NCBI GenBank assembly: GCA_017881445.1 | Contig: JADGQX010000023.1 | Span: forward strand, 1 to 32,199 | Reading direction: 5' to 3' | Source: Gemmatimonadota bacterium | GTDB taxonomy: Bacteria; Gemmatimonadota; Gemmatimonadetes; Longimicrobiales; RSA9 | Length of the DNA stretch: 32,199 bases | Shown here: in pieces, positions 8,737 to 16,975 of the stretch | Layout: the number at the start of each line of letters is the position of its first letter | How positions within the stretch are numbered: position 1 is the stretch's first letter | The notes under the pieces: generated by a model | Databases searched by the model: none | Told to the model about the DNA's origin: nothing | What the model saw: only the letters and a program-made list of their open reading frames with translations | Made by a program: the position numbers and the translations under genes

Positions 8737-9504
8737 ATGGTAGAGTACATCGACATCTGGAAGGCGTTCGACGTGCCCGTCCTGAAGGGCGTGGACCTCA
8801 CCGTGCAGACGGGGGAAACGCTCGCCATCGTGGGGCCGTCCGGCACGGGGAAGAGCGTGCTGCTCAAGACCACGCTCGGCCTGATCGTGCCGGACCGGGG
8901 CGATGTGCGCATCGATGGCAAGTCGGTGTTCTTCGGCGGTGCCCGGGAGCTGCGCTCGATCCGTCGCCAGGTGGGGTACGTCTTCCAGAACGCGGCGCTG
9001 TTCGATTCCATGACGGTGTACGAGAATGTCGCGGAGGGACTGGGGGAGCGGGAGATCGTGACGCTGGGGCGCCGGGAGGTGATCCGGCGTGTGGTGGACG
9101 CCCTCGAGCACGTGAACCTCGACCCCCCGGTGGTGATGAACAAACTGCCGTCGGAGCTGTCCGGCGGCATGCGCAAAAGGGTGGGACTGGCGCGGGCGTT
9201 CGTGGGCCGGCCCCAGATCCTGCTCTACGATGAGCCCGTGACGGGGCTGGACCCGGTGAATACCGCGCTGGTGCACCGGCTGATCGAGAACCTGGACGAC
9301 GAGCTCGGCGCCACCTCCATTGTCGTGACCCACGACGTGGAGGGCGCGCTGGCGGTCTCGGACCGCGTCGCGCTGCTGGAGGGGGGCAAGTTGCGTTTCG
9401 TCGGAACGCCGGACGAGTTCAGGGCGGCGCCGGACCCGCTGGTGCAGGCGTTCCTCGACCGGGAGGCTGCGGCGGTGGCGGCGGAGACCATGGAGATAGA
9501 GTGA
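8737..9504 (+). CDS. mlaF: MlaF-family ABC transporter ATPase
   Basis: 255 aa, the cytoplasmic ATPase that powers lipid transport through MlaE. All ABC motifs are present: Walker A GPSGTGKS (33-40), Q-loop Q84, signature LSGGMRKR (141-148), Walker B ILLYDEP (D165, E166) and the switch His199 in VTHD. The LSGGMRKR form is typical of Mla ATPases. The frame is open to 8602, but the ATG at 8737 is chosen because AAGGA lies 4 nt before it and the family begins at this point. The TGA stop shares one base with the mlaD ATG (TGATG), so the two are likely coupled. Confidence 0.95.
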   Translation: MVEYIDIWKAFDVPVLKGVDLTVQTGETLAIVGPSGTGKSVLLKTTLGLIVPDRGDVRIDGKSVFFGGARELRSIRRQVGYVFQNAALFDSMTVYENVAEGLGEREIVTLGRREVIRRVVDALEHVNLDPPVVMNKLPSELSGGMRKRVGLARAFVGRPQILLYDEPVTGLDPVNTALVHRLIENLDDELGATSIVVTHDVEGALAVSDRVALLEGGKLRFVGTPDEFRAAPDPLVQAFLDREAAAVAAETMEIE

Positions 9505-10469
9505 TGGCAAGGGAGCGTGGTGGAACGCAGGAGACGGCGCCCGCCGGCCGTAGGGTGGGCCGTGAATACGACCCGGAGACGCTGGTCCCGCAGAAGCGCG
9601 GCAGCCACCGGGTCATGGCCGGCTCCTTCGTGCTGGCAGGGCTCCTTGCGATCGTGCTCGCGCTGTTCACGCTCACGGACCCGGGCACGTTCCGCGGCCG
9701 CTACGACCTGGTGACGACCGTCGACAACGCGGGCGGCATCCGCCGGGGCGACCCCGTCCAGCTGCGGGGCGTCAACATCGGCCGGGTCAAGAGCTTTTCC
9801 ATCGAGCCCACGGGCGTGGCCGTGACGCTCGAGCTGGAGCGGGAGTACAAGGTGCCCGCCGACTCGCACATGCTGCTCCAGTCCAGCGGCCTGATGGGCG
9901 GTATGACCGCCACCATCCTCCCGGGGCGCGCGGCCAACATGCTGGCGGACGGCGACACCATCCCCGGGGCGCGGGAGGTGGGCGCGCTCGACAACGTCGC
10001 GGGTCTCGGCCAGCGCGCGGATACCGTGCTGGCCCGCGCCCAGGCCATGCTCTCCAACGCCAACGTGGCCAACGTCAGCGAGAGCACCACCCAGCTGCGT
10101 GCGCTGCTCTCCTCGACATCGGCCATGATCGCGGAGGACCGCGCCAACATCCGGGCGCTGACGCTCAGCCTGCGCAACACCACGGCCGAGCTCGAAGGCG
10201 CGCACCCGGGGCGCAGCATCGCCGCCACCATGGCGCGGCTCGACTCGCTCACCGCCCAGCTCGGCGCCGCGTCCGGCCGCTTGAACGCCGCCAGCCTGTC
10301 GCTGCAGGTGGTGCTGGGGAGGGTCGAAAAGGGAGAGGGCACCCTGGGCAAGCTGTCGGCGGACCCCACGCTCTACAACAACCTGAACGCCGCCGCGGCC
10401 AACCTGAACCAGCTCGCCGAGGACATCCGGACCAACCCCAAGAGGTACATCAACATCAAGGTGTTCTAG
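9504..10469 (+). CDS. mlaD: MCE-domain (MlaD-family) lipid-binding protein
   Basis: 321 aa. A short cytoplasmic N-terminus is followed by one transmembrane helix (about 38-58), a periplasmic MCE domain (about 65-145, with GGIRRGDPVQLRGVNIGRV and a GLMGGMTATILPG segment) and a long helical, coiled-coil-like tail (about 165-315) rich in Ala, Leu and Ser. MCE proteins form hexameric rings that carry lipids across the periplasm, and the long helix suggests a tube-like form. It is longer than E. coli MlaD (183 aa), in line with MCE proteins of other phyla. A GTG one codon upstream (9501) is possible but less likely. Confidence 0.93.
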   Translation: MARERGGTQETAPAGRRVGREYDPETLVPQKRGSHRVMAGSFVLAGLLAIVLALFTLTDPGTFRGRYDLVTTVDNAGGIRRGDPVQLRGVNIGRVKSFSIEPTGVAVTLELEREYKVPADSHMLLQSSGLMGGMTATILPGRAANMLADGDTIPGAREVGALDNVAGLGQRADTVLARAQAMLSNANVANVSESTTQLRALLSSTSAMIAEDRANIRALTLSLRNTTAELEGAHPGRSIAATMARLDSLTAQLGAASGRLNAASLSLQVVLGRVEKGEGTLGKLSADPTLYNNLNAAAANLNQLAEDIRTNPKRYINIKVF

Positions 10470-10473
10470 GAAA

Positions 10474-10512
10474 AGCAGGAGCAGGAGGGATGGTCTTCCT
10501 CCTGCTCCTGCT
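10474..10512. terminator. Bidirectional terminator-like hairpin between mlaD and the MCP gene
   Basis: A perfect 15-bp inverted repeat, AGCAGGAGCAGGAGG (10474-10488) and its complement (10498-10512), extendable to 17 bp with one G-T pair. It starts 4 nt after the mlaD stop and lies in the 66-bp gap of two convergent genes, so it can act on both transcripts. The right arm continues into CTGCTT repeats that run to the MCP stop codon. Confidence 0.65.
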
Positions 10513-10535
10513 CCTGCTTCTGCTTCTGCTTCTGC
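10498..10535. repeat. CTGCTC/CTGCTT hexamer array
   Basis: Short-period array of about six CTGCTC or CTGCTT units abutting the stop codon of the MCP gene (on the minus strand, GCAGAA and GCAGGA units directly after TAA). It forms one arm of the convergent hairpin. One of several such arrays in this window. Confidence 0.6.
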
Positions 10536-12932
10536 TTACCCGGCTCTTGTCCCGGCCGGGGAGGCGCCGTCCACCCGGAACCGTCCCACCAGGTCCTTCA
10601 GCCGGCCGGCGTCCTCCGCCAGGGAGATGGAGAGCCGGTTCATCTCCTCGGTCGAACTGGTCTGCTCCTGGACGGCGGCGCCGACCTGGCTGGCCATGGA
10701 CGCGTTCTCGCGCACCAGCAGCTCGATGCCCCGGACCTGCAGGTCGACCTTCTCCACCGTCTCGCGCTCGTGCACCATGCGGTCCGCGATGTCGCCCACG
10801 GCGTCCTCGATGCGGTGCACCGCCTCCACCAGCACCAGCAGCGCCTCCGTGGACTCCGCGGCCGTGCCCTCGACGCCGTCCACGCGCTCGCCCCCGCGGC
10901 GCATGGCATCGCCCAGCTGGTCGGCCCGCGACGAGATCTGCACGATCAGGTCGCTGGCCTCGCCCGCCGCCTGGGCGCTGCCATCGGCCAGCTTGCGCAC
11001 CTCGTCCGCCACCACCGCGAAGCCGCGACCGTGCTCGCCCGCCCGCGCCGCCTCGATGGCGGCGTTCAGCGCCAGCAGGTTGGTCCGGGCCGCGAGGTCC
11101 CGGATGACCTCCACCAGCCCGCCGATCCGGGTGGAGGCGCGGATCAGCTCGCCGCCGGCGGCGTCCGCCTCCCGCACGACCTCCCGCACCGCCAGCAGCG
11201 CCTCGCCCGCCCGGGCAATGCCGGCCCGACTGCGCTCCACCTCGGCGACGACGCCCCCCGCCTCCTTCCGGGCCTCCAGCGTGCGCGCGGTGACCTCCGC
11301 GTTCACCGTCGCCAGGATCGAGGTCAGGTCGTGTAGCGATTCCGCCTCCCGCTGCTCCTTCTCCATGCGGCCGATGGCGTGCTCGATCCCGATCGCCACC
11401 TCCGCCGCCGAGGCGGACAGCTCCTCGGTGGAGGCGGCCAGGTCGCCCGCACCGCTGGCCACGCTGTTTGCCGTGCCCGCCGTCGAGGACACCAGCCGGC
11501 CCAGGTTGTCCACGAACGCGTTGAACTGCTCGCCCAGCTCGGCGATCTCGTAGTCGCCTCCCACGGGCAGCCGGTGCCGAAGGTCCGCTTCGCCCGTGGC
11601 AATGGCGCGCAACGCGTCCGCCAGCCGGCGCAGCGGCGAGCGCAGCTGCGTCCGCAGGTAGAAGCTGAGCACGAACATGGAGGCCAGGTAGAGCAGCAGC
11701 GCCGCTGCGCCCACCGCGAGCCCCAGCCGCCGCAGTGCCAGGCCCACCCCGGAGAGGTCGGTCCCCAGCCGAAGCTCCGCGCCCGGGACGCTCACCGGCA
11801 CTTCACGGACCCGCAGCGCCTCGTTGCCCTTGCCGTGGAAAAGGCGCTCTTCGCCATCCGGCTCCCGCTCGATGGCGGCCTGAATCGATGACGCCTGGCC
11901 GCGCCAGCGCTCGGCCACCCGCAGCGTCGCCGACACGGGCGATCCCGTGCCCGCGACGTAGGCGTACGCCACGCTGGAGTCCTCCTTCATCAGGCGCTCC
12001 AGGGCGCCGACGTAGGCCTGCACGGGCGCGGCGCCTACCGTCGCCACCCCGGATGGGTCGGCGAACGACCGCGCCAGCCCGACCTGCCCCTCCACCACCG
12101 CGGCCGTGTAGCTGCTCGTGAAGCTGGCCAGCGAGACCGCCGCCAGCCCCAGGAAGATGAGGCCCACGGACGCCGTGAAGAACGCCGTGAGGCGCCGCGC
12201 GACTGTCAGCTTCCCGCCCATGCGGGCGCCCACGAACTGGAATCCGCCCCAGACCGCGCCCACAGCCGGCACCGCCAGCAGCAGCGTCAGCATCCAACCC
12301 AGGCTTCCCGCCAGCAGGACCAGCGGCACGACCAGCAGCGCGAAGACGAGCGAGACGCTGAAGTCGACGCGGAACGACTCCCAGAACCGCGCGTCGCCCC
12401 CGTCCTTGCCCAGGCTCAGCCAGCCCGAGAGCAGCAGCACGTTCACGGCGACGTAGGCGGTGGTGCCCAGGGTGAGGGCGAGCAGACAGCGACCCAGCAG
12501 CCCCAGGTCGCCCATGAGAATCCGGTCCGCCACGTCCAGGCCGAACTGCCGGCCCACGAATACCACCCACACGCCCACCAGCGCGGCCAGCGCCAGCCCG
12601 AACTGCGCCGTGGTGAAGAGGATCCGCATGGGCGGCCGCCCCCGCCACGCCAGGATCGCCGTGCACCCCAGCGCCAGCGACGCCACCGGCATTGCCGGAC
12701 CGTAGGCCACCAGACCCAGCGCGATCACAAGCATCTCGGGACTCATCGAGACATCCTCGACCGTCACGAGATCGATGCTGCCCAGGATCAGGTACAGGAC
12801 CGTGAAGATCGCGGCCACACCCAGCATGGCCGGAGACAGCGGGCCCCCGAGCAGCACCAGCCCGGCGTACGCGGCCAGACCCGCCGGTACCACTATCGCC
12901 GTCAATGTGCGTTGCGCGCTCTTCCTCGCCAT
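10536..12932 (-). CDS. Methyl-accepting chemotaxis protein with multi-TM N-terminus
   Basis: 798 aa transducer. The C-terminal half is a standard MCP signalling domain with the conserved hairpin tip around [20 protein letters not shown] (610-629) and [19 protein letters not shown] spans about 428-480. Upstream are a membrane helix (404-427), an extracytoplasmic segment (about 275-400, possibly a single Cache-like fold, not proven) and a helix near 250-272. The first 235 residues hold about seven further hydrophobic segments, resembling MASE-type integral membrane sensors. There is no C-terminal CheR-docking pentapeptide of the NWETF kind. ATG with AAGGA 9 nt upstream. No che or flagellar genes are present, so the signal and output are unknown. 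Confidence 0.92.
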   Translation of the reverse strand: MARKSAQRTLTAIVVPAGLAAYAGLVLLGGPLSPAMLGVAAIFTVLYLILGSIDLVTVEDVSMSPEMLVIALGLVAYGPAMPVASLALGCTAILAWRGRPPMRILFTTAQFGLALAALVGVWVVFVGRQFGLDVADRILMGDLGLLGRCLLALTLGTTAYVAVNVLLLSGWLSLGKDGGDARFWESFRVDFSVSLVFALLVVPLVLLAGSLGWMLTLLLAVPAVGAVWGGFQFVGARMGGKLTVARRLTAFFTASVGLIFLGLAAVSLASFTSSYTAAVVEGQVGLARSFADPSGVATVGAAPVQAYVGALERLMKEDSSVAYAYVAGTGSPVSATLRVAERWRGQASSIQAAIEREPDGEERLFHGKGNEALRVREVPVSVPGAELRLGTDLSGVGLALRRLGLAVGAAALLLYLASMFVLSFYLRTQLRSPLRRLADALRAIATGEADLRHRLPVGGDYEIAELGEQFNAFVDNLGRLVSSTAGTANSVASGAGDLAASTEELSASAAEVAIGIEHAIGRMEKEQREAESLHDLTSILATVNAEVTARTLEARKEAGGVVAEVERSRAGIARAGEALLAVREVVREADAAGGELIRASTRIGGLVEVIRDLAARTNLLALNAAIEAARAGEHGRGFAVVADEVRKLADGSAQAAGEASDLIVQISSRADQLGDAMRRGGERVDGVEGTAAESTEALLVLVEAVHRIEDAVGDIADRMVHERETVEKVDLQVRGIELLVRENASMASQVGAAVQEQTSSTEEMNRLSISLAEDAGRLKDLVGRFRVDGASPAGTRAG

Positions 12933-13148
12933 GCCTGCGTTCCTTCGCTCAGATCACGGCACCGGACCCGGCCTCGCCATGAGTCGATAACGCCGGAGAC
13001 GGTGTCCCCGACGGATTGCGAGCTGTGTTTTTGACGCACTCTCAAGATGCCGATTGGTCGAGCGATGCGGGAGGTTCGCCGGAAATGCAGGCGTGTGAAC
13101 GAGTTGCAGAGCCGACTGTTCCGCCTTCACTATCAGGTTTCGCCCCGC

Positions 13149-13177
13149 CCGATACACCGGTGCCGGCGTCCGATACA
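13149..13177. promoter_or_regulatory. Direct repeat CCGATACA, possible operator
   Basis: CCGATACA occurs at 13149-13156 and 13170-13177, exactly 21 bp apart (two helical turns), around a CCGGTGCCGGCG core. This geometry suits a dimeric regulator on one DNA face. It lies about 220 bp upstream of the MCP start and about 100 bp beyond the stop of the HD-like gene. Purely sequence-based. Confidence 0.25.
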
Positions 13178-13227
13178 ATTTGCTCGCTGCAATTCGGCTG
13201 CGTGGCGCCGGGCTTGGGCCGCTCTTT

Positions 13228-13244
13228 CCCGCCGTGGCGGCGGG
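13228..13244 (-). terminator. GC hairpin after the HD-GYP-like gene
   Basis: CCCGCCG and CGGCGGG (7 bp) around a TGG loop, 25 nt beyond the stop codon on the minus strand. No T-tract on that strand. Possible end of the HEAT/HD transcript. Confidence 0.35.
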
Positions 13245-13269
13245 CGCAGGCTCGCCCCCCGCTCGCTGC

Positions 13270-13980
13270 TCACTCCACGGCGATCGGGCGCGGAGGCAGG
13301 TGCTGCATGGCCGCCGCGAACGCGTGCATCAGCTCCGGATCGAAGGCGGTCCCCGACTCGGAGTCCATCTGGGCCAGGGCGGCGTCGGGCGGATGCGCGG
13401 GCCGGCGCGGCCGGGGCTCGGTCATGGCCGTGAAGGCATCGGCGATGCGGACCAACCGGCTGGCGAAGTGCGGCGGCCGCTTGACGGGCCGCTCGGGGTA
13501 GCCGGTGCCATCCAGCGCCATGTGGTGCTCGTAGGCGACGACGGCGGGGAGCTCGAAGGGCGTGCCGGCCTGGAGCAGGACGCGGGCGCCCTCCACCGGA
13601 TGGCGGCGCACCTTGTCCCACTGCTCGGGCGTGGGCGGGCCGCCCGCCAGCGGATCGAAGCCGGTGCGCGCCTGGCCGATGTCCGCGAACAGTGCCGCCA
13701 TGACCAGCGCGCTGATCACGTCCGGGTCCAGCCGCAGTGCGGTGGCGAAGACGCCCGCGCAGAGCGCGGCGTTGAGCGAGTGAGCGACGAAGGGCCCGGT
13801 GATGGAGGCCTCCGCGGTCCTCGGCAGGACGCCCGGCCCCGCCCCGCGCAGTGCCAGCGCCACGGCGTGGGCGACGGCGTGCGCCTCCAGCGCCGGCAGC
13901 GGCCGGCCGGCCTTGACCTCCTCGTGGATCCAGCCCAGCGCGCGCGCTTCCTCGAGCAGCGTGGGCACGAGCGTGCTCAT
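13270..13980 (-). CDS. Degenerate HD-GYP-like domain protein
   Basis: 236 aa. HD-GYP proteins hydrolyse cyclic di-GMP with a metal centre. Here the first His (H67), the Asp of the HD pair (D100), H127, the EHH-x3-LDGTGYP segment (151-161, including the GYP motif) and D181 in RIADAFTAMT are all present. The His of the HD dyad is replaced by Ala99 (FADIG instead of HDIG). Loss of that ligand probably abolishes or alters catalysis, so a regulatory or binding role is plausible. The frame runs far upstream, but the ATG at 13980 overlaps the TGA of the HEAT gene (ATGA), which fixes the start. No receiver or sensor domain precedes it. Confidence 0.85.
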   Translation of the reverse strand: MSTLVPTLLEEARALGWIHEEVKAGRPLPALEAHAVAHAVALALRGAGPGVLPRTAEASITGPFVAHSLNAALCAGVFATALRLDPDVISALVMAALFADIGQARTGFDPLAGGPPTPEQWDKVRRHPVEGARVLLQAGTPFELPAVVAYEHHMALDGTGYPERPVKRPPHFASRLVRIADAFTAMTEPRPRRPAHPPDAALAQMDSESGTAFDPELMHAFAAAMQHLPPRPIAVE

Positions 13981-15512
13981 GGGACCACCCCCTTGCCCGC
14001 GGCCGCCGCGCGCATGTCGTCGTCGCGGGAAGCCTCCGCCGCCGCCAGCAGGTCCGCGGCGCGCTTGTCGCCCCGGTAGGCGCGCAGCGCCGAGAGCGCC
14101 GCGAGCATCTCGGGGGACTTGGCGGCCAGCTTCTTCCGGCCCAGCAGACCGGTCCCGCCGTCCACCAGCCGGAGCAGCGCCTCCAGGGCGGCGCCCGAGC
14201 CGATATCCGCGAGCAGGCGGATGGCCGGCATGCGCAGGAATGCGGGGGTGGTCGGTGCCCCGATCAGGGAGGAAAGGGCATTGACCGCCTGCGGCGGGCA
14301 GGCGCCGCGCGCCGCCTGCAGCACGATGTGGACGTTCTGCGGATCGTGGTCCCGCAGCCCCAGCACGATGGCCTCGTCGCGGCGCTCGGGGTCCGCCTCC
14401 AGCAGCAGCTGCAGCGCTTCGCGCCGGACGCGCGCGTCCGGGTGGGCGCCGTGCCGGGCCAGGGAGACCTCGGCGGGTGCGTGCTTCCACGAACGCAGCA
14501 GCGCCAGCATGTTGGCCTGCACGTACCAGCGCGGGTCTTCCAGCCGATCTATGGCCATGGGCGCCACCGCCGGCCCCAGCGACGACAGGCGGCCCACGAA
14601 GGGGTGCCGCTCCTCCCGCGTCTGCGCCAGGCTCAGCCGGTCGAGCAGGATCTCCGCCGCCGCCATTCCTAGCGCCCGCGTAAGCTGGTCCACCGCGTCG
14701 AAGTTGACCGGCTGCTCCTCCAGCAGTGCCTTCAGGCGCGCCGGCGTGGCGACGTGCTGCACGATTCCCTGCGCCGCCGCGCTGTCCCTGGGCGCCCGGT
14801 GCAGGATCGCCAGTAGCTCGGGCGTCTGGTTGCGGTCCACCATCTCGCCCACGCAGCGCCACGTCTCACCCGTGAGCGTGTCCAGCTCCGCCGCCAGCTC
14901 CACCAGCCGCTCCGCCTCCGGGAACGATTGCGGGTGGTGCACCGTCATCTGCTCCGCCGCGACCATGTCCTCGTAGGTGATCGACGACGCCTCCGCCGCG
15001 ATCTCCGCCCACCGATCGGCCACCAGCCGCGTCAGCTCCCGGATCGCCAGCGCGGAGCCCCGGTCGCCCGCCGTAGCGGCCCGCGCCAGCTTGGCCAGCA
15101 GCTCCATGAACGCCCGCGAGCAGGGGCGGTCCCACGCCACCGAGGCCGCCAGCACCAGGCGCGCCGCCGCGTCCGCCGAGAGACCGCGCCCCGCCCCCAG
15201 CAGGATGCGCCGCCGGGCGTACACGTCCTCCGCATACCGCCGCATCAGCGGCGCCAGCACCCGGGCGCCCAGCGCCACCACCACGGCGGATGCGTCGGCC
15301 TCCCGGCCGTGAGGCGGGTCCTCCACCAGCCCCCGCACGCCCTCCGCCACCGCCGGCTCCAGCGCCGGATCCCCCACCGCCCGCTTTAGCGCCGCCGCCA
15401 GCGTCGCCGCGTCCGCCCCGGCCGGCAGTCCCACCAGCCGCGACAGCGCGGCCCAGCCATCCGACCCGTGGGCCGGACCGGTGGCGGTGCCGGAGGCGTC
15501 GACCGCGTCCAT
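13977..15512 (-). CDS. HEAT-repeat protein
   Basis: 511 aa, cytoplasmic, no signal peptide. The C-terminal half (about 290-480) contains HEAT-like helical repeats, for example DPRWYVQANMLALL and HPDARVRREALQLLL, as found in alpha-solenoid scaffolds. The N-terminal half is Ala-rich and helical with no recognised domain. No enzyme motif was found. The start is ATG 15512, with a GTG directly before it (15515); both lack a strong Shine-Dalgarno. It ends in an ATGA overlap with the HD-GYP-like gene and lies 152 bp after the VWA gene on the same strand. It may act as an assembly platform for the ATPase/VWA pair; this is inferred from position only. Confidence 0.85.
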   Translation of the reverse strand: MDAVDASGTATGPAHGSDGWAALSRLVGLPAGADAATLAAALKRAVGDPALEPAVAEGVRGLVEDPPHGREADASAVVVALGARVLAPLMRRYAEDVYARRRILLGAGRGLSADAAARLVLAASVAWDRPCSRAFMELLAKLARAATAGDRGSALAIRELTRLVADRWAEIAAEASSITYEDMVAAEQMTVHHPQSFPEAERLVELAAELDTLTGETWRCVGEMVDRNQTPELLAILHRAPRDSAAAQGIVQHVATPARLKALLEEQPVNFDAVDQLTRALGMAAAEILLDRLSLAQTREERHPFVGRLSSLGPAVAPMAIDRLEDPRWYVQANMLALLRSWKHAPAEVSLARHGAHPDARVRREALQLLLEADPERRDEAIVLGLRDHDPQNVHIVLQAARGACPPQAVNALSSLIGAPTTPAFLRMPAIRLLADIGSGAALEALLRLVDGGTGLLGRKKLAAKSPEMLAALSALRAYRGDKRAADLLAAAEASRDDDMRAAAAGKGVVP

Positions 15513-15589
15513 CACGTCAGCGTTTCGCCTGTCGAAGGGAGGAGAGAGCGCTGCAAAGATAGGCACGCGGGTGCGCGGAAGCCAAGGAA

Positions 15590-15657
15590 GGCGAGTCTCC
15601 CCCCTCGCCGTCTCCCCCCTCCCCCCTCTCGCCTTCGCCCTCGCCCTGGCCTCGCCC
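15590..15657. repeat. CTCGCC repeats and C/G-run cluster
   Basis: In the gap between the VWA and HEAT genes, the plus strand has three runs of six C (15599, 15614, 15621) and three of three C (15638, 15644, 15655). Four CTCGCC units lie at 15604, 15628, 15640 and 15651. The transcribed (minus) sequence therefore carries six G-runs within about 60 nt, a strong G-quadruplex pattern. A GGCGAG/CTCGCC 6-bp hairpin (15590-15609) overlaps it. Confidence 0.7.
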
Positions 15658-15664
15658 TGCTTCT

Positions 15665-16963
15665 CTACCGGATCATCCGCGTCCGGTTCCGCAGGAAGTC
15701 CCGCATGATGTACTGGCCCAGCGTCATGGTGGTGGTGAAGTAGGCCCGGCCCCGGGCGATCTGGCAGACTTCGTTCACGAACGCGACCAGCGCGGCATCC
15801 CGTGCCAGCATGAAGGTGTTGATCACGATCCCCGACCGCCGGCAGGCCGAGACCTCCCGCAGCGTCTCGCGCACTACGCGCGGGTCGAGGCCGGCGGGGT
15901 TCTTGTAGACCCGGCCATCGGGGAGCGTGATCGCGGAAGGCTTGCCATCCGTGATCATGATGACCTGGCGCATGTCCTTCTTCTGCCCCAGCAGCAGGCG
16001 GCGCGCGACCTTGAGCCCCTCGGCGGTGTTGGTGTGGTAGGGCCCGACCTGGGCGCGCGCCAGCTCGCCCAGCGGCAGCTCCTCCGCCCGGTCGCCGAAA
16101 GTGACCAGCCGCAGCGAGTCGCCCGGGTACTGCGTGCGGATCAGGTGGGACAGCGCCAGCGCCACCTTCTTGGCCGGCGTGAACCGATCCTCGCCGTACA
16201 GGATCATGCTGTGCGACGTATCCAGCAGCAGCACCGTCGCGCACGAGCTGCGATACTCGGCCTGGTGCACCATCAGGTCGCCGTAGTCCAGCTCCAGCGG
16301 CAACCTGAGGCCGCCGCGGTGCAGCGCGTTGGTGAGCGTGGCCGGGATGTCCAGGTTGAGCGTGTCGCCGAACTCGTACGGCCGGCTGGCCGCGTCCGCC
16401 TCCACGCCCGTGGCCAGCTGCGGCGTGTCGTGGCTGCCCAGGCTCGACCTGCCCACCGCCGAGAGCAGGTGCCGCAGCGCCCGGAATCCCAGGAAGTCCA
16501 CGGCCTTGTCCGTCAGGTTGAACTCCACCTGGCGCGCCGCCTCGGCCGCGTCGTCGATCCGACCCGCGCCCGGCACGGCCTGGTGGCTCGCCGGCATCTG
16601 CGGCGGCGCCTCGACGTTGAGGTAGCCCTCCTCGATCAGCCGTTTCACCAGCGCGTCCAGCAGCTCCGCGATCTGCTGCCGCACCGCCTCGCTATTCTCG
16701 CCCTGGCTCTCGCCCCGCAGCTCGGCTAGCATCTCCGGCGTGAGCTGCCCGCTCTCGATCAGCGCCTGCAGTAGCGCCTGCTTGAGACCGTCCATGGAGT
16801 GGTCGCCGCCCTCGTCGCCCGTCAAGCCCCACCAGGGGTGGTACTGGGGACCTCCCGCAAAGCCGCTCTGCAGCAGGAAATCCGCCAGCCGGTCCAGCAG
16901 ATCCTGCAGGTTCACGGCGTCCAGCAGGCCGCCCGCATACTTGGTGTAGGTCGTGACGCGCAT
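15665..16963 (-). CDS. VWA-domain protein (ChlD/MoxR-partner type)
   Basis: 432 aa, soluble. The C-terminal von Willebrand A domain (about 240-430) has a complete metal-ion-dependent adhesion site: DTSHS (D248, S250, S252), a Thr in HTNT (311-313) and ITDG with D339. The N-terminal 230 residues are helical with acidic stretches and carry no known domain. VWA proteins of this kind work with AAA+ ATPases such as ChlI or MoxR in metal insertion or complex remodelling, and such an ATPase is encoded nearby on the same strand (18380-19840). The ATG at 16963 has only a weak GGGA upstream. Just 12 bp separate it from the divergent mutY start. Confidence 0.9.
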   Translation of the reverse strand: MRVTTYTKYAGGLLDAVNLQDLLDRLADFLLQSGFAGGPQYHPWWGLTGDEGGDHSMDGLKQALLQALIESGQLTPEMLAELRGESQGENSEAVRQQIAELLDALVKRLIEEGYLNVEAPPQMPASHQAVPGAGRIDDAAEAARQVEFNLTDKAVDFLGFRALRHLLSAVGRSSLGSHDTPQLATGVEADAASRPYEFGDTLNLDIPATLTNALHRGGLRLPLELDYGDLMVHQAEYRSSCATVLLLDTSHSMILYGEDRFTPAKKVALALSHLIRTQYPGDSLRLVTFGDRAEELPLGELARAQVGPYHTNTAEGLKVARRLLLGQKKDMRQVIMITDGKPSAITLPDGRVYKNPAGLDPRVVRETLREVSACRRSGIVINTFMLARDAALVAFVNEVCQIARGRAYFTTTMTLGQYIMRDFLRNRTRMIR

Positions 16964-16968
16964 ACGAG
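16941..16968 (+). promoter_or_regulatory. Putative mutY promoter (leaderless type)
   Basis: TTGGTG (16941-16946), a 16-nt spacer and TACGAG (16963-16968) lie inside the 5' end of the VWA gene. The mutY ATG begins 7 nt after the -10 box, the same geometry as at the DUF167 gene. No Shine-Dalgarno precedes the ATG. Confidence 0.3.
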
Positions 16969-16975
16969 AATCCCG

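Larger units (their letters stand above)
12933..13269. other. Intergenic region upstream of the MCP gene (337 bp)
   Basis: No gene supported. It is less GC-rich than its surroundings in the middle. It holds a hairpin after the HD-like gene (13228-13244) and an 8-nt direct repeat (13149-13177). No convincing -35/-10 pair for the MCP gene was found on the minus strand; TTGAGA near 13050 lacks a partner at proper spacing. Confidence 0.6.
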
